The position numbers and the translations under genes are program-made. The notes under the pieces were generated by a model. The model worked only from the letters and a program-made list of their open reading frames with translations. It was not told the DNA's origin and ran no database searches. Positions 55,822 through 64,000 of a DNA stretch of 64,000 bases are shown here, in pieces (positions within the stretch are counted from its first letter, which is position 1; the number at the start of each line of letters is the position of its first letter). The DNA is from Lachnospiraceae bacterium (GTDB taxonomy: Bacteria; Bacillota; Clostridia; Lachnospirales; Lachnospiraceae): positions 90,684 through 154,683 of the forward strand of contig JAAWCS010000015.1 of the NCBI GenBank assembly GCA_022793375.1, in the 5' to 3' direction.

Positions 55822-56322
55822 ATACTTCGTTCTCCTTTCATGTTTCTTTGAAAATGCCCGTGTCCTCCGGGCTTTTCTGGTTCCCCCCAAGTGCCATAGC
55901 GCCATGTTCACTCCCTGGTGTTTTTAGTATGATTCACCAAAATACCTTTGTCAACCCGCGTAAAATTGGTGAATTTTTCTATTTCTTGATTGTAAGTCAC
56001 TTCTAGAAATGACTTACAGGCTCTTTTTTTGTTTTTTACGGATAAGAAAATGTAAGAATTGCACAGAATTAAAGAGATAAATTTGGCAAATATTTTTGAC
56101 ATGCTGCGTTTTCGGAGCATTAAAACAAGGCAGCTTTTATCCGGCTGTGCCGCTGATAAAAACTGCCTTTATGAATGATTTATGAAATACGTTTACCTTA
56201 CTGATAACGTCAATGCCTGCAAGCCTGCTTCCACTGCACGCGGCTTGCTTTCACAAAACGACTGCCAAAGAAAGCTCTCATGCACCGCCAGGACTACGCA
56301 CCGTCAAAATGTGAAAGTCGTT

Positions 56323-56712
56323 TTAAAGGAAATACTCCACCGGCTTCTTCACCGAAAGATTCCCTTCAATAAACTCGCGCTTGACCGAGGTGTCATACGA
56401 ACGGGCATTGAACTGGCAGACAAAGGAACAGCGCTGGCAATGGATGCACATTGCTTCGTTGATTTCCAGTGTCCCCGGATCAATGGCCCCGGTAGAGCAG
56501 TTCTTGGCGCACTCGCCGCACTGAGTACAATTCTCCGCCCGGTACTCTTTCGGCGCGACCGAAAGCTCCTTTGCCCAGTCCACTTCGGGGTTTCCCTCCG
56601 GCGTAAAGGCCTCCGGCGTTTTGGCGTTTAGCTTCTCCTGAATCTTTCCGGCAAACTCGGCCATCTTCTGGTTGTCCTCCACATTGGGGCGGCTGTCAAA
56701 TACCAGTTTTCA
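56323..56712 (-). pseudogene. C-terminal remnant of an EFR1-type 2x[4Fe-4S] ferredoxin protein
   Basis: ..LVFDSRPNVEDNQKMAEF...NCTQCGECAKNCSTGAI..CIHCQRCSFVCQFNARSYD; N-terminal flavodoxin-like half missing. Confidence 0.65.
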
Positions 56713-56965
56713 AAAGAAAAATCAGAACTATCTGAAACCCTGTGTGGACGCCGGTTATCTGCGCGAAGAAGATTTGCCGACCCTGATTGGCAGTGCGGAT
56801 ATTCTCTTTGGCGGGATACTGCTTCAAGTACTGCGCCGTCCCAAGGAAGCCGATCATTCCAGGGAAATGACCCGCCGGTTTTTTGAATACTTAAATCAAA
56901 TGCTGCGGCCGATTTTACAGAAAGAGACTGCGGTAATTGCAGGAGTTCATAGCGAGGAGTCCTAA
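56712..56965 (+). pseudogene. Probable TetR-family C-terminal remnant
   Basis: YLKPCVDAGYLREEDLPTLIGSADILFGGILLQVLRRPKEADHSREMTRRFFEYLNQMLRPIL with no HTH upstream. Confidence 0.5.
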
Positions 56966-57080
56966 AGGACCGGTGTACTGTCCGGATTATATTCAGAAAG
57001 CATATCCGCTTCGCGCCGCAATCGGTTTTCATGCCCCGGTGATGCGCCGTGCCGGCGGCGCATGCAGGTTTACCGCAAAC

Positions 57081-57185
57081 GAAAGAGCTGCCGCAAAACA
57101 AAGATTCCCTACACTATATGGCATTCCTGCCGGAACCGGCGCAGCCATATTTCGTGTTTGATCTGAGTTTTGCAGCAGCTCTTTT
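57081..57185. repeat. 105-bp nested palindromic element, copy 2
   Basis: gaaagagctgccgcaaaac/gttttgcagcagctctttt (17/19 paired), inner atatggc..gccgg-aa-ccggc..gccatat. Confidence 0.9.
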
Positions 57186-57192
57186 CATTAAC

Positions 57193-59889
57193 CTATTTTT
57201 TACCCTTCTTTTGAATCCGGTAGAGTATCGTTCCCACCACTGCCAGGGCAGCCGCTCCGATCAAAAACAGCCACATAAAATTCATGCTGTTTCCTTCCTG
57301 CTGTGATTGCGCATCGTTGGATACTTCGATTGCAGCCTCCGATTCATCGGTTTCGGGGGACTCTGCTTCTGTCGTCTGCGGATGACTGTCCTCCGCAGAC
57401 ACGTCATCGCCGGCGCTTTTTTCCATGACGTGGTTGTCGATAACAAGGACATAATCCGACGCATGTGTAAATATCAGCTCTGCGATCCCTTCTTTGTTTA
57501 CCTGGCTGGCCGTGACAAACGTAAGCTCGCCGGCGCTTTCATTATAATAGAAAAGATTTGCATACAATTCTGCATTTTCTTTTCCCACATCGATCATCAG
57601 TACGGCACTATATCCAAAATCGCCGCTGTGGGCGAGGCTAAGCTGGGTCGCCTGGCGATCTCCAGACACAGCGTTTATGATATCCTCCGGTATGGCCGAC
57701 GTTCCGACCTGCACGGAAAGATCCACATCGTTTGCATGGTCTGCTGTAACATTTTCTCCGTCTACAAGCCAGACAATCCCCTTGCCCATATCAAATAAAA
57801 TCGTAACCTTCTGCCCTTTTATGCTGTCAATCACCTCTCCGGGCACCAGGGACGCGCCATTCATATTTACGTTAATCCGTTTTCCCTCCGAAGCCTTCGC
57901 CGCTTCTTCCTTAATAACCTCCCAGCCCTCTTTACCGGCTCTGCCGTCAATAAACGGAACCGCCGCACTCTGCGTGGGCGCAGGTACCGGGGTAAGCGCC
58001 TGTGTCGTTCCCCTCCCGGACGCTGTTGTTAAGTTGGGTCTTGTTGTTTGTGCCGGCGCCGACGTCGAACCGGACGGCGCCGCAGGGGCCGGCGGTGTCT
58101 CCGAATCGGGCGGTGTTGTCGGATTCGGCGGTGCCGTCGGACCGGGCGGTGTTGTCGGGTTCGACGGTGTTGTCGGACCAGGCGGTGTTGTCGGATTCGA
58201 CGGTATTGTCGGATCGGTGGGAGTCTCAGGCTTTGACGGTGTCGTTTCCTCCGGCGGCACAGTCTCAGACGGCGTTGTTTCCTCCGGCGGCACAGTCTCA
58301 GGCGGCGTTGTTTCCTCCGGCGGCACAGTCTCGGGCGGCGTCGTCTCCTCCGGCGGTGTCGGGGTCTGGCTGTACTCATAATGCATCGTCGCCTCCGACA
58401 ACTTCGATGCCGTATCCCCTAATTTACCGATGCTGTTCCACTGCGCTTCGGTGCCGGTAAAATATATGTCCTTCAAGGGACAGGCCGAAAACGCAGCTGT
58501 CCCGATCGTCGTTACACTGTCCGGGATTATGACAGTGGTCACGCCGGAAGAGGCAAAGGCAGACGCTTCGATGCTCCCCGCTCCTTGCGGGATTTCTACT
58601 CCGGCAAGCATGATACACTTCTGGAACATCCCCTCGCCAATGCGGTCTATGCTTTTGGGCAGCGTTACGCGCGACAGGTAATAACACCCCATAAACATAT
58701 TGTCGCCCATCCGTACCTGGTTGCTGCCGGCGGCAAAGACCGCACTCGTTAAAGCCTGGCATTGAAGAAATGCCGCGGCGCCAACCTCTTCAATACTGGC
58801 AGGCAGAGCGATCGCAGTGAGACTTACACAGCTGCGAAAAGCATTCTGGCCGATTGTCCGCACCCCTTCGGAAATCGTCACGGAGCTGAGATTCTCACAT
58901 GCCTGAAAAGCGCTGTCACCGATGGTTTCCACGCCGGAGGGAATGGTCACGGAAATAAGCGAAGATCCACGAAAAGCACTGTTGCCAATCGTTGTCACGC
59001 TGGCGGAAATCTCCACACTGAGGACCCCGCAGCCCCAAAAAGCGCCGGCGCCGATACCGGTAACGCCATTCTCGATAACGACTTTCCGGATTTGAGCGCT
59101 GCAATCTGTCCACGGCAAATCCGCCGGGCCGCCAAAATCCGGCATTGCCCCGCTGCCGGAGATGGTCATCGTACCCGCTTTTGTCAGACTCCAGGTAAGT
59201 CCGCCCTCCAGCGTTCCGCTCTTTATTATCTCGTTGGCCGTGGGATCATCCGGCGGAATATAGTTTTCCGGATAGCGGGTGATATAGTGGCTGGCGCTGT
59301 TCATCACATCGTCCTTTGATATGGCCCGCCCCCAATGAACTTTGCCATTGTAGTTCCCCTCGGCAACTACCACGCCCGCGTCGCTTACCTCCAGTACGAT
59401 CACCGTATGGGCGTCATTGTCTACCTGCAGGATGTCTCCGACCTTTATATCCTCAAATGAAAACGCGCCCGCTGCATATATCCTTGCCGGCAGGCTGTCA
59501 AATGCCGCGTCGCTGAGTACAAAAGCAAAGGCTACGCAGCCCACAGCAGCGATATTTGTCCCGTTGAGAGGGCCGCCTTTCCAGCGATAATATCCCTTTG
59601 AGTCCGAATAAGGCTCGTCGTTGGTCCAGGTTGTTTCCTCCTTGTAGCCTTCCTGGTCTTTCAGCGCGATTATCGTCTCGTATACCTGCGCCGGGGAAGG
59701 GATGGTACTGTCGTCCGCCGCCAATTCGTCTGCAGCGCCTTTTGTAAGAACCTCCTCCCGCGCCAGGGGGACTCCCTGCCATGCGCTCGCCATTGACTGG
59801 GGAGAAATAAGCAGGCACAGCGCCAAAGCAACGGCAAAAATGTGTTGTTTCAAATCCGATACCTCCTCCGTTTTCGTTTTAAAAACCAT
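57193..59889 (-). CDS. BspA-like LRR_5 surface protein with N-terminal cysteine-peptidase-like domain, Pro/Thr linker and C-terminal TM
   Basis: AAVGCVAFAFVLSD..VGDILQVDNDAHTVIVLEV; multiple IGxxAFxxC LRR_5 units; PPEETTPPETV repeats; TM plus RIQKKGKK. Confidence 0.88.
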   Translation of the reverse strand: MVFKTKTEEVSDLKQHIFAVALALCLLISPQSMASAWQGVPLAREEVLTKGAADELAADDSTIPSPAQVYETIIALKDQEGYKEETTWTNDEPYSDSKGYYRWKGGPLNGTNIAAVGCVAFAFVLSDAAFDSLPARIYAAGAFSFEDIKVGDILQVDNDAHTVIVLEVSDAGVVVAEGNYNGKVHWGRAISKDDVMNSASHYITRYPENYIPPDDPTANEIIKSGTLEGGLTWSLTKAGTMTISGSGAMPDFGGPADLPWTDCSAQIRKVVIENGVTGIGAGAFWGCGVLSVEISASVTTIGNSAFRGSSLISVTIPSGVETIGDSAFQACENLSSVTISEGVRTIGQNAFRSCVSLTAIALPASIEEVGAAAFLQCQALTSAVFAAGSNQVRMGDNMFMGCYYLSRVTLPKSIDRIGEGMFQKCIMLAGVEIPQGAGSIEASAFASSGVTTVIIPDSVTTIGTAAFSACPLKDIYFTGTEAQWNSIGKLGDTASKLSEATMHYEYSQTPTPPEETTPPETVPPEETTPPETVPPEETTPSETVPPEETTPSKPETPTDPTIPSNPTTPPGPTTPSNPTTPPGPTAPPNPTTPPDSETPPAPAAPSGSTSAPAQTTRPNLTTASGRGTTQALTPVPAPTQSAAVPFIDGRAGKEGWEVIKEEAAKASEGKRINVNMNGASLVPGEVIDSIKGQKVTILFDMGKGIVWLVDGENVTADHANDVDLSVQVGTSAIPEDIINAVSGDRQATQLSLAHSGDFGYSAVLMIDVGKENAELYANLFYYNESAGELTFVTASQVNKEGIAELIFTHASDYVLVIDNHVMEKSAGDDVSAEDSHPQTTEAESPETDESEAAIEVSNDAQSQQEGNSMNFMWLFLIGAAALAVVGTILYRIQKKGKK
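58050..58370. repeat. Coding tandem repeats of Pro/Thr/Glu linker
   Basis: Repeated cctccggcggcacagtctc(a/g)g(g/a)cggcgt(t/c)gt(t/c)t and ggcggtgttgtcgg units. Confidence 0.85.
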
Positions 59890-60071
59890 CTACGCAAATT
59901 TTTTTCCTTAATAAATATATCGTTATTGTTCTTTCTTGTCAACCGATAGCGGCGAACGTCTCTCCGCAAAAACTGCGCTGGTAAAACTCCTCAATCTATG
60001 CTATACTGGTAGCAGTTTGCAGAACTTGTTTTTGCCTGGAAGCGGTACTGCAATGACATGACTTACTACTT

Positions 60072-60434
60072 ATGTTTTTGAGGTATCGTTTTATGAATGA
60101 GCGCAGATTTGACAATGATTCTCTTAACGCCATGTTTTATACATGTACCACCTTTTTTGCACATAGATGGCAGCTCTCCATTATTATATATCTCTTTTCC
60201 GGACCCAAGCATTTCGGAGAAATTTTAAAGTATCACGAGGGATTAAGCAAAAAGGTACTGTCCACGATCCTGCGCAAACTGGAAAGCAAAAACATCGTAA
60301 AGAGGACCGTTTACAGCGACGGCTCCGTCGTAAGGGCGGAATATTCCTTGACCCAGCAGGGCCTGGAGCTTCAGCCCATTCTGAACGCGGTAGCCGACTG
60401 GGGCAAAAAATACTCGCCCCATTCCAAAGGATAA
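60072..60434 (+). CDS. HxlR-family transcriptional regulator
   Basis: ALHYYISLFRTQ is antisense-frame noise; correct frame reads HRWQLSIIIYLFSGPKHFGEILKYHEGLSKKVLSTILRKLESKNIVKRTVYSDGSVVRAEYSLTQQGLELQPIL. Confidence 0.9.
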   Translation: MFLRYRFMNERRFDNDSLNAMFYTCTTFFAHRWQLSIIIYLFSGPKHFGEILKYHEGLSKKVLSTILRKLESKNIVKRTVYSDGSVVRAEYSLTQQGLELQPILNAVADWGKKYSPHSKG

Positions 60435-60464
60435 AGCGTACCTTTTTTGACACGGTATCGACAT

Positions 60465-60512
60465 AAAAAGGAAAGCTGCGAAGCCTGTTTTACCCCGCAG
60501 CTTTCCCTTTTT
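60465..60512. terminator. Bidirectional terminator between the HxlR and PTS-IIA genes
   Basis: aaaaaggaaagctgcg ... cgcagctttcccttttt. Confidence 0.85.
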
Positions 60513-60557
60513 CTTTTTGCCGGACGTTTCTGCTTTACCCGGCCGTTTGATCCTTGC

Positions 60558-60974
60558 TCACATATCCAGCGCCTTCTTCACATTGACAATGGTGGCCGGC
60601 GCCAGCTCTTCGATCCGACGGCTCATCTGCGCAAGGGACATCGAATCCGCCCCTGCCAGCGCTTCCAGCAGCACCGGAAGATTCACACCGGTAAAGCATT
60701 CCAGTTTCGGATACGTCCCCTTGAGTTCCTCCAGGGCAAGGGCCGCCATGTTAAAGGGCGAACCGGCAAACACATCCACAAAAAGCACGATGCCCTCCTG
60801 CGAATACCGCTGTCGGATCACCTGCGTGATTCTGTCCTTCAGAGCGTCAACGGAATCCTCCGGATAGAGACCGACGGCGTCTATTTCTTCTGCGGCATCC
60901 CCGAAAAACATCCCGGCACTCTCCCGAAACGCCTCCGCCAGCGGTCCATGTGTCACGATCAGATATCGAATCAT
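60558..60974 (-). CDS. PTS mannose/fructose/sorbose-family EIIA component
   Basis: MIRYLIVTHGPLAEAFRESAGMFFG...VLFVDVFAGSPFNMAALAL. Confidence 0.92.
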   Translation of the reverse strand: MIRYLIVTHGPLAEAFRESAGMFFGDAAEEIDAVGLYPEDSVDALKDRITQVIRQRYSQEGIVLFVDVFAGSPFNMAALALEELKGTYPKLECFTGVNLPVLLEALAGADSMSLAQMSRRIEELAPATIVNVKKALDM

Positions 60975-60997
60975 CTCTGTCTCCTTCCTGCGGTCGG

Positions 60998-61780
60998 TCA
61001 GTTATATTTCGCTCTCACGACCTTCATGAATTCCTTCACCAGTTCCAGGTCTACCCGGTCCCCGGTCTTAAAGCCGCGCCCCACAATAACGGCATCCGCA
61101 TACTCCAGATATTCCAGCACATTGGCGGTCTTGACGCCGGCCCCTACAATAATCGGGAAATCTGCGATCGCTTCCCGCATGGATTTTACGTTTTCTACCG
61201 TTATCTTTTGGCAGGCATCGTTCTCCGTGACGATAATCGCGTGCGCATCGTGGTTGATCGCGTTTTGCGCCGCTTCATTGATGGGAATATCCGGCTGTCC
61301 GTAGGTCTCTGCCGTATGCACATCCGCAAACAGCAACGTCTTGGCCGGATAATCCTTCATAATCTTGGCCAAAGGCGTAGAGCAGGCTTCGATATAGCCA
61401 AAAGAGCCGGCCCGGTTGTCCACAAATGCCTCAAGCCTTACAAAATCCGCATCCACCGCATAGGCCATGGCCCATTCCTGGCGAAACGCGTTCATCTCAA
61501 TATTCACGCCAAAAGGAAGCCGGCAAAAGGTCTTAATCTGTGCCGCAATGCGAAGCATCAGAGAATACGCCTCCAGCGGAATCTTTGTGCTGTACTGAGG
61601 CCAGTCGCTGAAATTCTCCAGGGCAATGGCATCTACGCCCCCCTCGATCAGGGTTTTGGCATCCTCGACAGCGTTTTGTATAATCTCCTCCTTGCTCCCT
61701 CTGTAGGCCGCATTGCCGGGCAGGGGCAGCAGATGTACCATACCGATTACCATCTTTTTGTCAAAAAACGTGCCCTTCAT
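60998..61780 (-). CDS. BtpA/SgcQ-family protein
   Basis: VIGMVHLLPLPGNAAYRGSKEEIIQNAVEDAKTLIEGGVDAIALENFSD; VGAGVKTANVLEYLEYADAVIVGRGFK. Confidence 0.92.
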   Translation of the reverse strand: MKGTFFDKKMVIGMVHLLPLPGNAAYRGSKEEIIQNAVEDAKTLIEGGVDAIALENFSDWPQYSTKIPLEAYSLMLRIAAQIKTFCRLPFGVNIEMNAFRQEWAMAYAVDADFVRLEAFVDNRAGSFGYIEACSTPLAKIMKDYPAKTLLFADVHTAETYGQPDIPINEAAQNAINHDAHAIIVTENDACQKITVENVKSMREAIADFPIIVGAGVKTANVLEYLEYADAVIVGRGFKTGDRVDLELVKEFMKVVRAKYN

Positions 61781-61850
61781 TGTTTGTCTCCTCTCTCAAA
61801 ACCGTATTGTATTGAATCCATACATCTCCTGTTGGGCGCATCTGCGGGCA

Positions 61851-62618
61851 TCATCCCAGCAGCATCCCGCCGTCCACCACCAGATTGGCTCCCGTTATGT
61901 GCTGTGCCTCCGGACTTCCAAGAAAATACACGGCATCGGCAATTTCACCGGGCTGTGCCGGACAGCCCAGCGCTCCCAGGGTAATTCCCTCTTCGCTGCC
62001 CGTAAGCCCCAGCTCCTTATAATTGTCCAAAGTTTTCTGCATCATTTTGGTATTGACCCAGCCCGGTGACACGGAATTGACGCGGATGCCGTAACGGCCG
62101 TATTCATTCGCCGCATTCTGTGTCATTCCGATCACCGCCCACTTGCTGGAACCGTACCCGATCTCATAGGTATAGCCCCTCATTCCCGACACCGAGCCAA
62201 AATTGACAATGGCTCCCGATCGCTGTTTTTTCATAATGGGAAGCACATTCTGCATCATCAGAAAGGTTCCAAACACATTGACCGAGTAGATTTTTTTGAA
62301 ATTGTCAAAGGAATAGTCCTCTGTCCTGGCATAACGCCCCACAATGCCGGCCGCATTGACCAGAACGTCCACTCTTTGCAGTTCTCCCTCGATTCGGGCC
62401 ATGGTCTGTGAGATCTGCGTCTCGTCGGATATGTCCGTCACATAGCAGGAAACGCTTTCCTCAAGAAGTCCAAGGCGCTCCCTGGCCTTTTTTAGCTGCT
62501 GTTCGTTGATATCCAGCATTGCCGCATGATATCCCCGGCGGCAGAATTTCTCTACAATAGCGGTTCCAATGCCGCCGGAAGCTCCCGTCACCACACAGAC
62601 CGGCGTTGATTCCTTCAT
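61851..62618 (-). CDS. SDR-family oxidoreductase
   Basis: CVVTGASGGIGTAIVEKF; VNAAG; YGSSKWA; NLVVDGGMLLG. Confidence 0.94.
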   Translation of the reverse strand: MKESTPVCVVTGASGGIGTAIVEKFCRRGYHAAMLDINEQQLKKARERLGLLEESVSCYVTDISDETQISQTMARIEGELQRVDVLVNAAGIVGRYARTEDYSFDNFKKIYSVNVFGTFLMMQNVLPIMKKQRSGAIVNFGSVSGMRGYTYEIGYGSSKWAVIGMTQNAANEYGRYGIRVNSVSPGWVNTKMMQKTLDNYKELGLTGSEEGITLGALGCPAQPGEIADAVYFLGSPEAQHITGANLVVDGGMLLG

Positions 62619-63424
62619 CGCCGTACCTCCTGCCCCTGTCTAAGCTGCGCCATCAGGCGTTTTACTCTGGTTCTGTCAACCGGGTTTAACACCTTGCCGT
62701 CTTTTTTAAAGCTGCTTCCGATGATTGCCCCGTCCGATACCTCCAGGAAATCCTTTACCGTCCTTTCGTTGACTCCGCTGCCCACAATCACCGGAACGCT
62801 GCCGGCCAGCCGCTTCATTTCCCTAACATCCTCCACGTCGGGGCTTTTTCCTGTGGTGATTCCCGTACAGATCAAAGCATCCGCCCCGCCCTCCACAATG
62901 GATTCGACCGTAAAGCCCAGCGGCTGTTCCGCCAGCGAAAAGGTGTGCTTCACGCGCACATCCGCCAGAATGGCAATATCCTTGGGGTATCTTCCCTTAA
63001 ACCGCATCAGGGACGGCCCCGCCGCTTCGCACACGCCGTTAGGGCCCATCCGGTTTTCCGCAAAAACCTCCGCCCGCAGGAAATCATAGCCGCAGGAATA
63101 AGCGATGGCCCACTCGGCCTCACAGTTATTAAACTGTACGTTGATCCCCATAGGCAGCCGGCATTTCTCCCGAAGCCTGGCCGCTATATTCGCAAAAGCA
63201 GTATATGTAATCAGTTCATTGGCTGTGGAATACGGGATATCTCCGAAATTTTCCACAATCACCGCCCCGGCTCCTCCCTCTGTCAAGGCAGTCAGGTCCG
63301 CAAGAGCCGCCTCATAGACCGCTTCCATATCTCCTGCGTAAAGGGGCGCGCCGGGGAGAGGCTTTAAATGCACCATTCCTATCACCGGCTTTTTGTTTTC
63401 AAATATCCGTTCAAATACCGTCAT
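62615..63424 (-). CDS. BtpA/SgcQ-family protein (second paralogue)
   Basis: MTVFERIFENKKPVIGMVHLKPLPGAPLYAGDMEAVYEAALADLTALTEGGAGAVIVENFGD; VGSGVNERTVKDFLEVSDGAIIGSSFK. Confidence 0.92.
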   Translation of the reverse strand: MTVFERIFENKKPVIGMVHLKPLPGAPLYAGDMEAVYEAALADLTALTEGGAGAVIVENFGDIPYSTANELITYTAFANIAARLREKCRLPMGINVQFNNCEAEWAIAYSCGYDFLRAEVFAENRMGPNGVCEAAGPSLMRFKGRYPKDIAILADVRVKHTFSLAEQPLGFTVESIVEGGADALICTGITTGKSPDVEDVREMKRLAGSVPVIVGSGVNERTVKDFLEVSDGAIIGSSFKKDGKVLNPVDRTRVKRLMAQLRQGQEVRR

Positions 63425-63477
63425 CGTGTTCCTCCTTTTCTTTCTCACCTGGCAGGTACCTTCTTGGTCCGGCCGCG

Positions 63478-63855
63478 CTAACAGCAAACCTCCAGAATAT
63501 TATCTTCAAAGGTAATCGCACGGACCTCTCTGCCGCCCACTGTGGCCGGCTCATACAAGATCTCATAGCCGGCGGACTTAAATTTGCCGATGATTTCCTC
63601 CAGCTTCTCGCGGCCGTCCACCTTGATACAGATGTGGACAAAACCGGCACGGTTCCGGTCTTTCTTTTCGTCCAAAATCTCCGGCTTTGTCATAAGCTCC
63701 AGCTTTGCCCCCTCCTCAAATTTCAGGATATAGGAGTAATAGCGGTTCTCCTCCTCGTTGTAGACCGCATGAACCTCTGCTCCAAAACAGCCGCAGAAAA
63801 AGTCCTTTGCTGCCTCCAGATTTTTTACATACATGCCAACATTGCTGATCCTCAT
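63478..63855 (-). CDS. VOC (glyoxalase)-family protein
   Basis: MRISNVGMYVKNLEAAKDFFCGCFGAEVHAVYNEEENRYYSYILKFEEGAKLELM; AGFVHICIKVDGRE. Confidence 0.9.
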   Translation of the reverse strand: MRISNVGMYVKNLEAAKDFFCGCFGAEVHAVYNEEENRYYSYILKFEEGAKLELMTKPEILDEKKDRNRAGFVHICIKVDGREKLEEIIGKFKSAGYEILYEPATVGGREVRAITFEDNILEVCC

Positions 63856-64000
63856 TTTCTTCCTCCTCGTATAATAAGTTTGTAAGCAGGTAAAACAGCT
63901 TACAGACTTATTCTTTTTTGGTATAAATGGTAAGGACATCTAAGAGGAACTCCCCTCATCCCGATTCCCATCTATACAGTTAATAGTTACATTTTCCATA

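Noticed and set aside
55855-55905. Possible eighth copy of the leader repeat upstream of the BMP lipoprotein
   Set aside because: Only gcccgtgtcctccgggc resembles the second hairpin; the first hairpin and ATGCCCTGA are not convincing.
58029-58379. 116-aa Arg-rich ORF and apparent direct-repeat array
   Set aside because: Explained by in-frame Pro/Thr/Glu coding repeats of the LRR protein on the minus strand; no spacers.

Overview
64-kb chromosomal segment of an anaerobic Firmicute, probably a Lachnospiraceae-type Clostridium (inferred from gene content and style). Most genes are on the minus strand; most plus-strand ORFs in the track are antisense shadows. Recognisable loci: sugar dehydrogenase/PfkB kinase; feoA-feoA-feoB with a Cys-rich partner; psuK-psuG; ECF sigma/RsgI-like anti-sigma with a small secreted DEDGDG protein; ThrE-type exporter pair; metA-ligA; nrfA-resB-ccsA; ppk1; BlaI/BlaR1-like pair; DacA-type carboxypeptidase; luxS; a 12-kb ABC/MoxR/DUF58/vWA operon; an NSS transporter with an exported flavoprotein; a nucleoside-uptake locus carrying deletion scars; a BspA-like LRR surface protein; and a PTS-IIA/BtpA/SDR operon. 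Three tRNAs are present, two of them with A34 anticodons. The most interesting unexplained structures are (1) a ~52-bp interspersed repeat in 5' leaders and operon junctions that contains two small inverted repeats with covarying arms, a conserved ATGCCCTGA and a Shine-Dalgarno sequence used by the next gene, and (2) a 105-bp nested palindrome present twice downstream of genes, with diverged but still paired arms. All calls are from reading the sequence; no database search was run.
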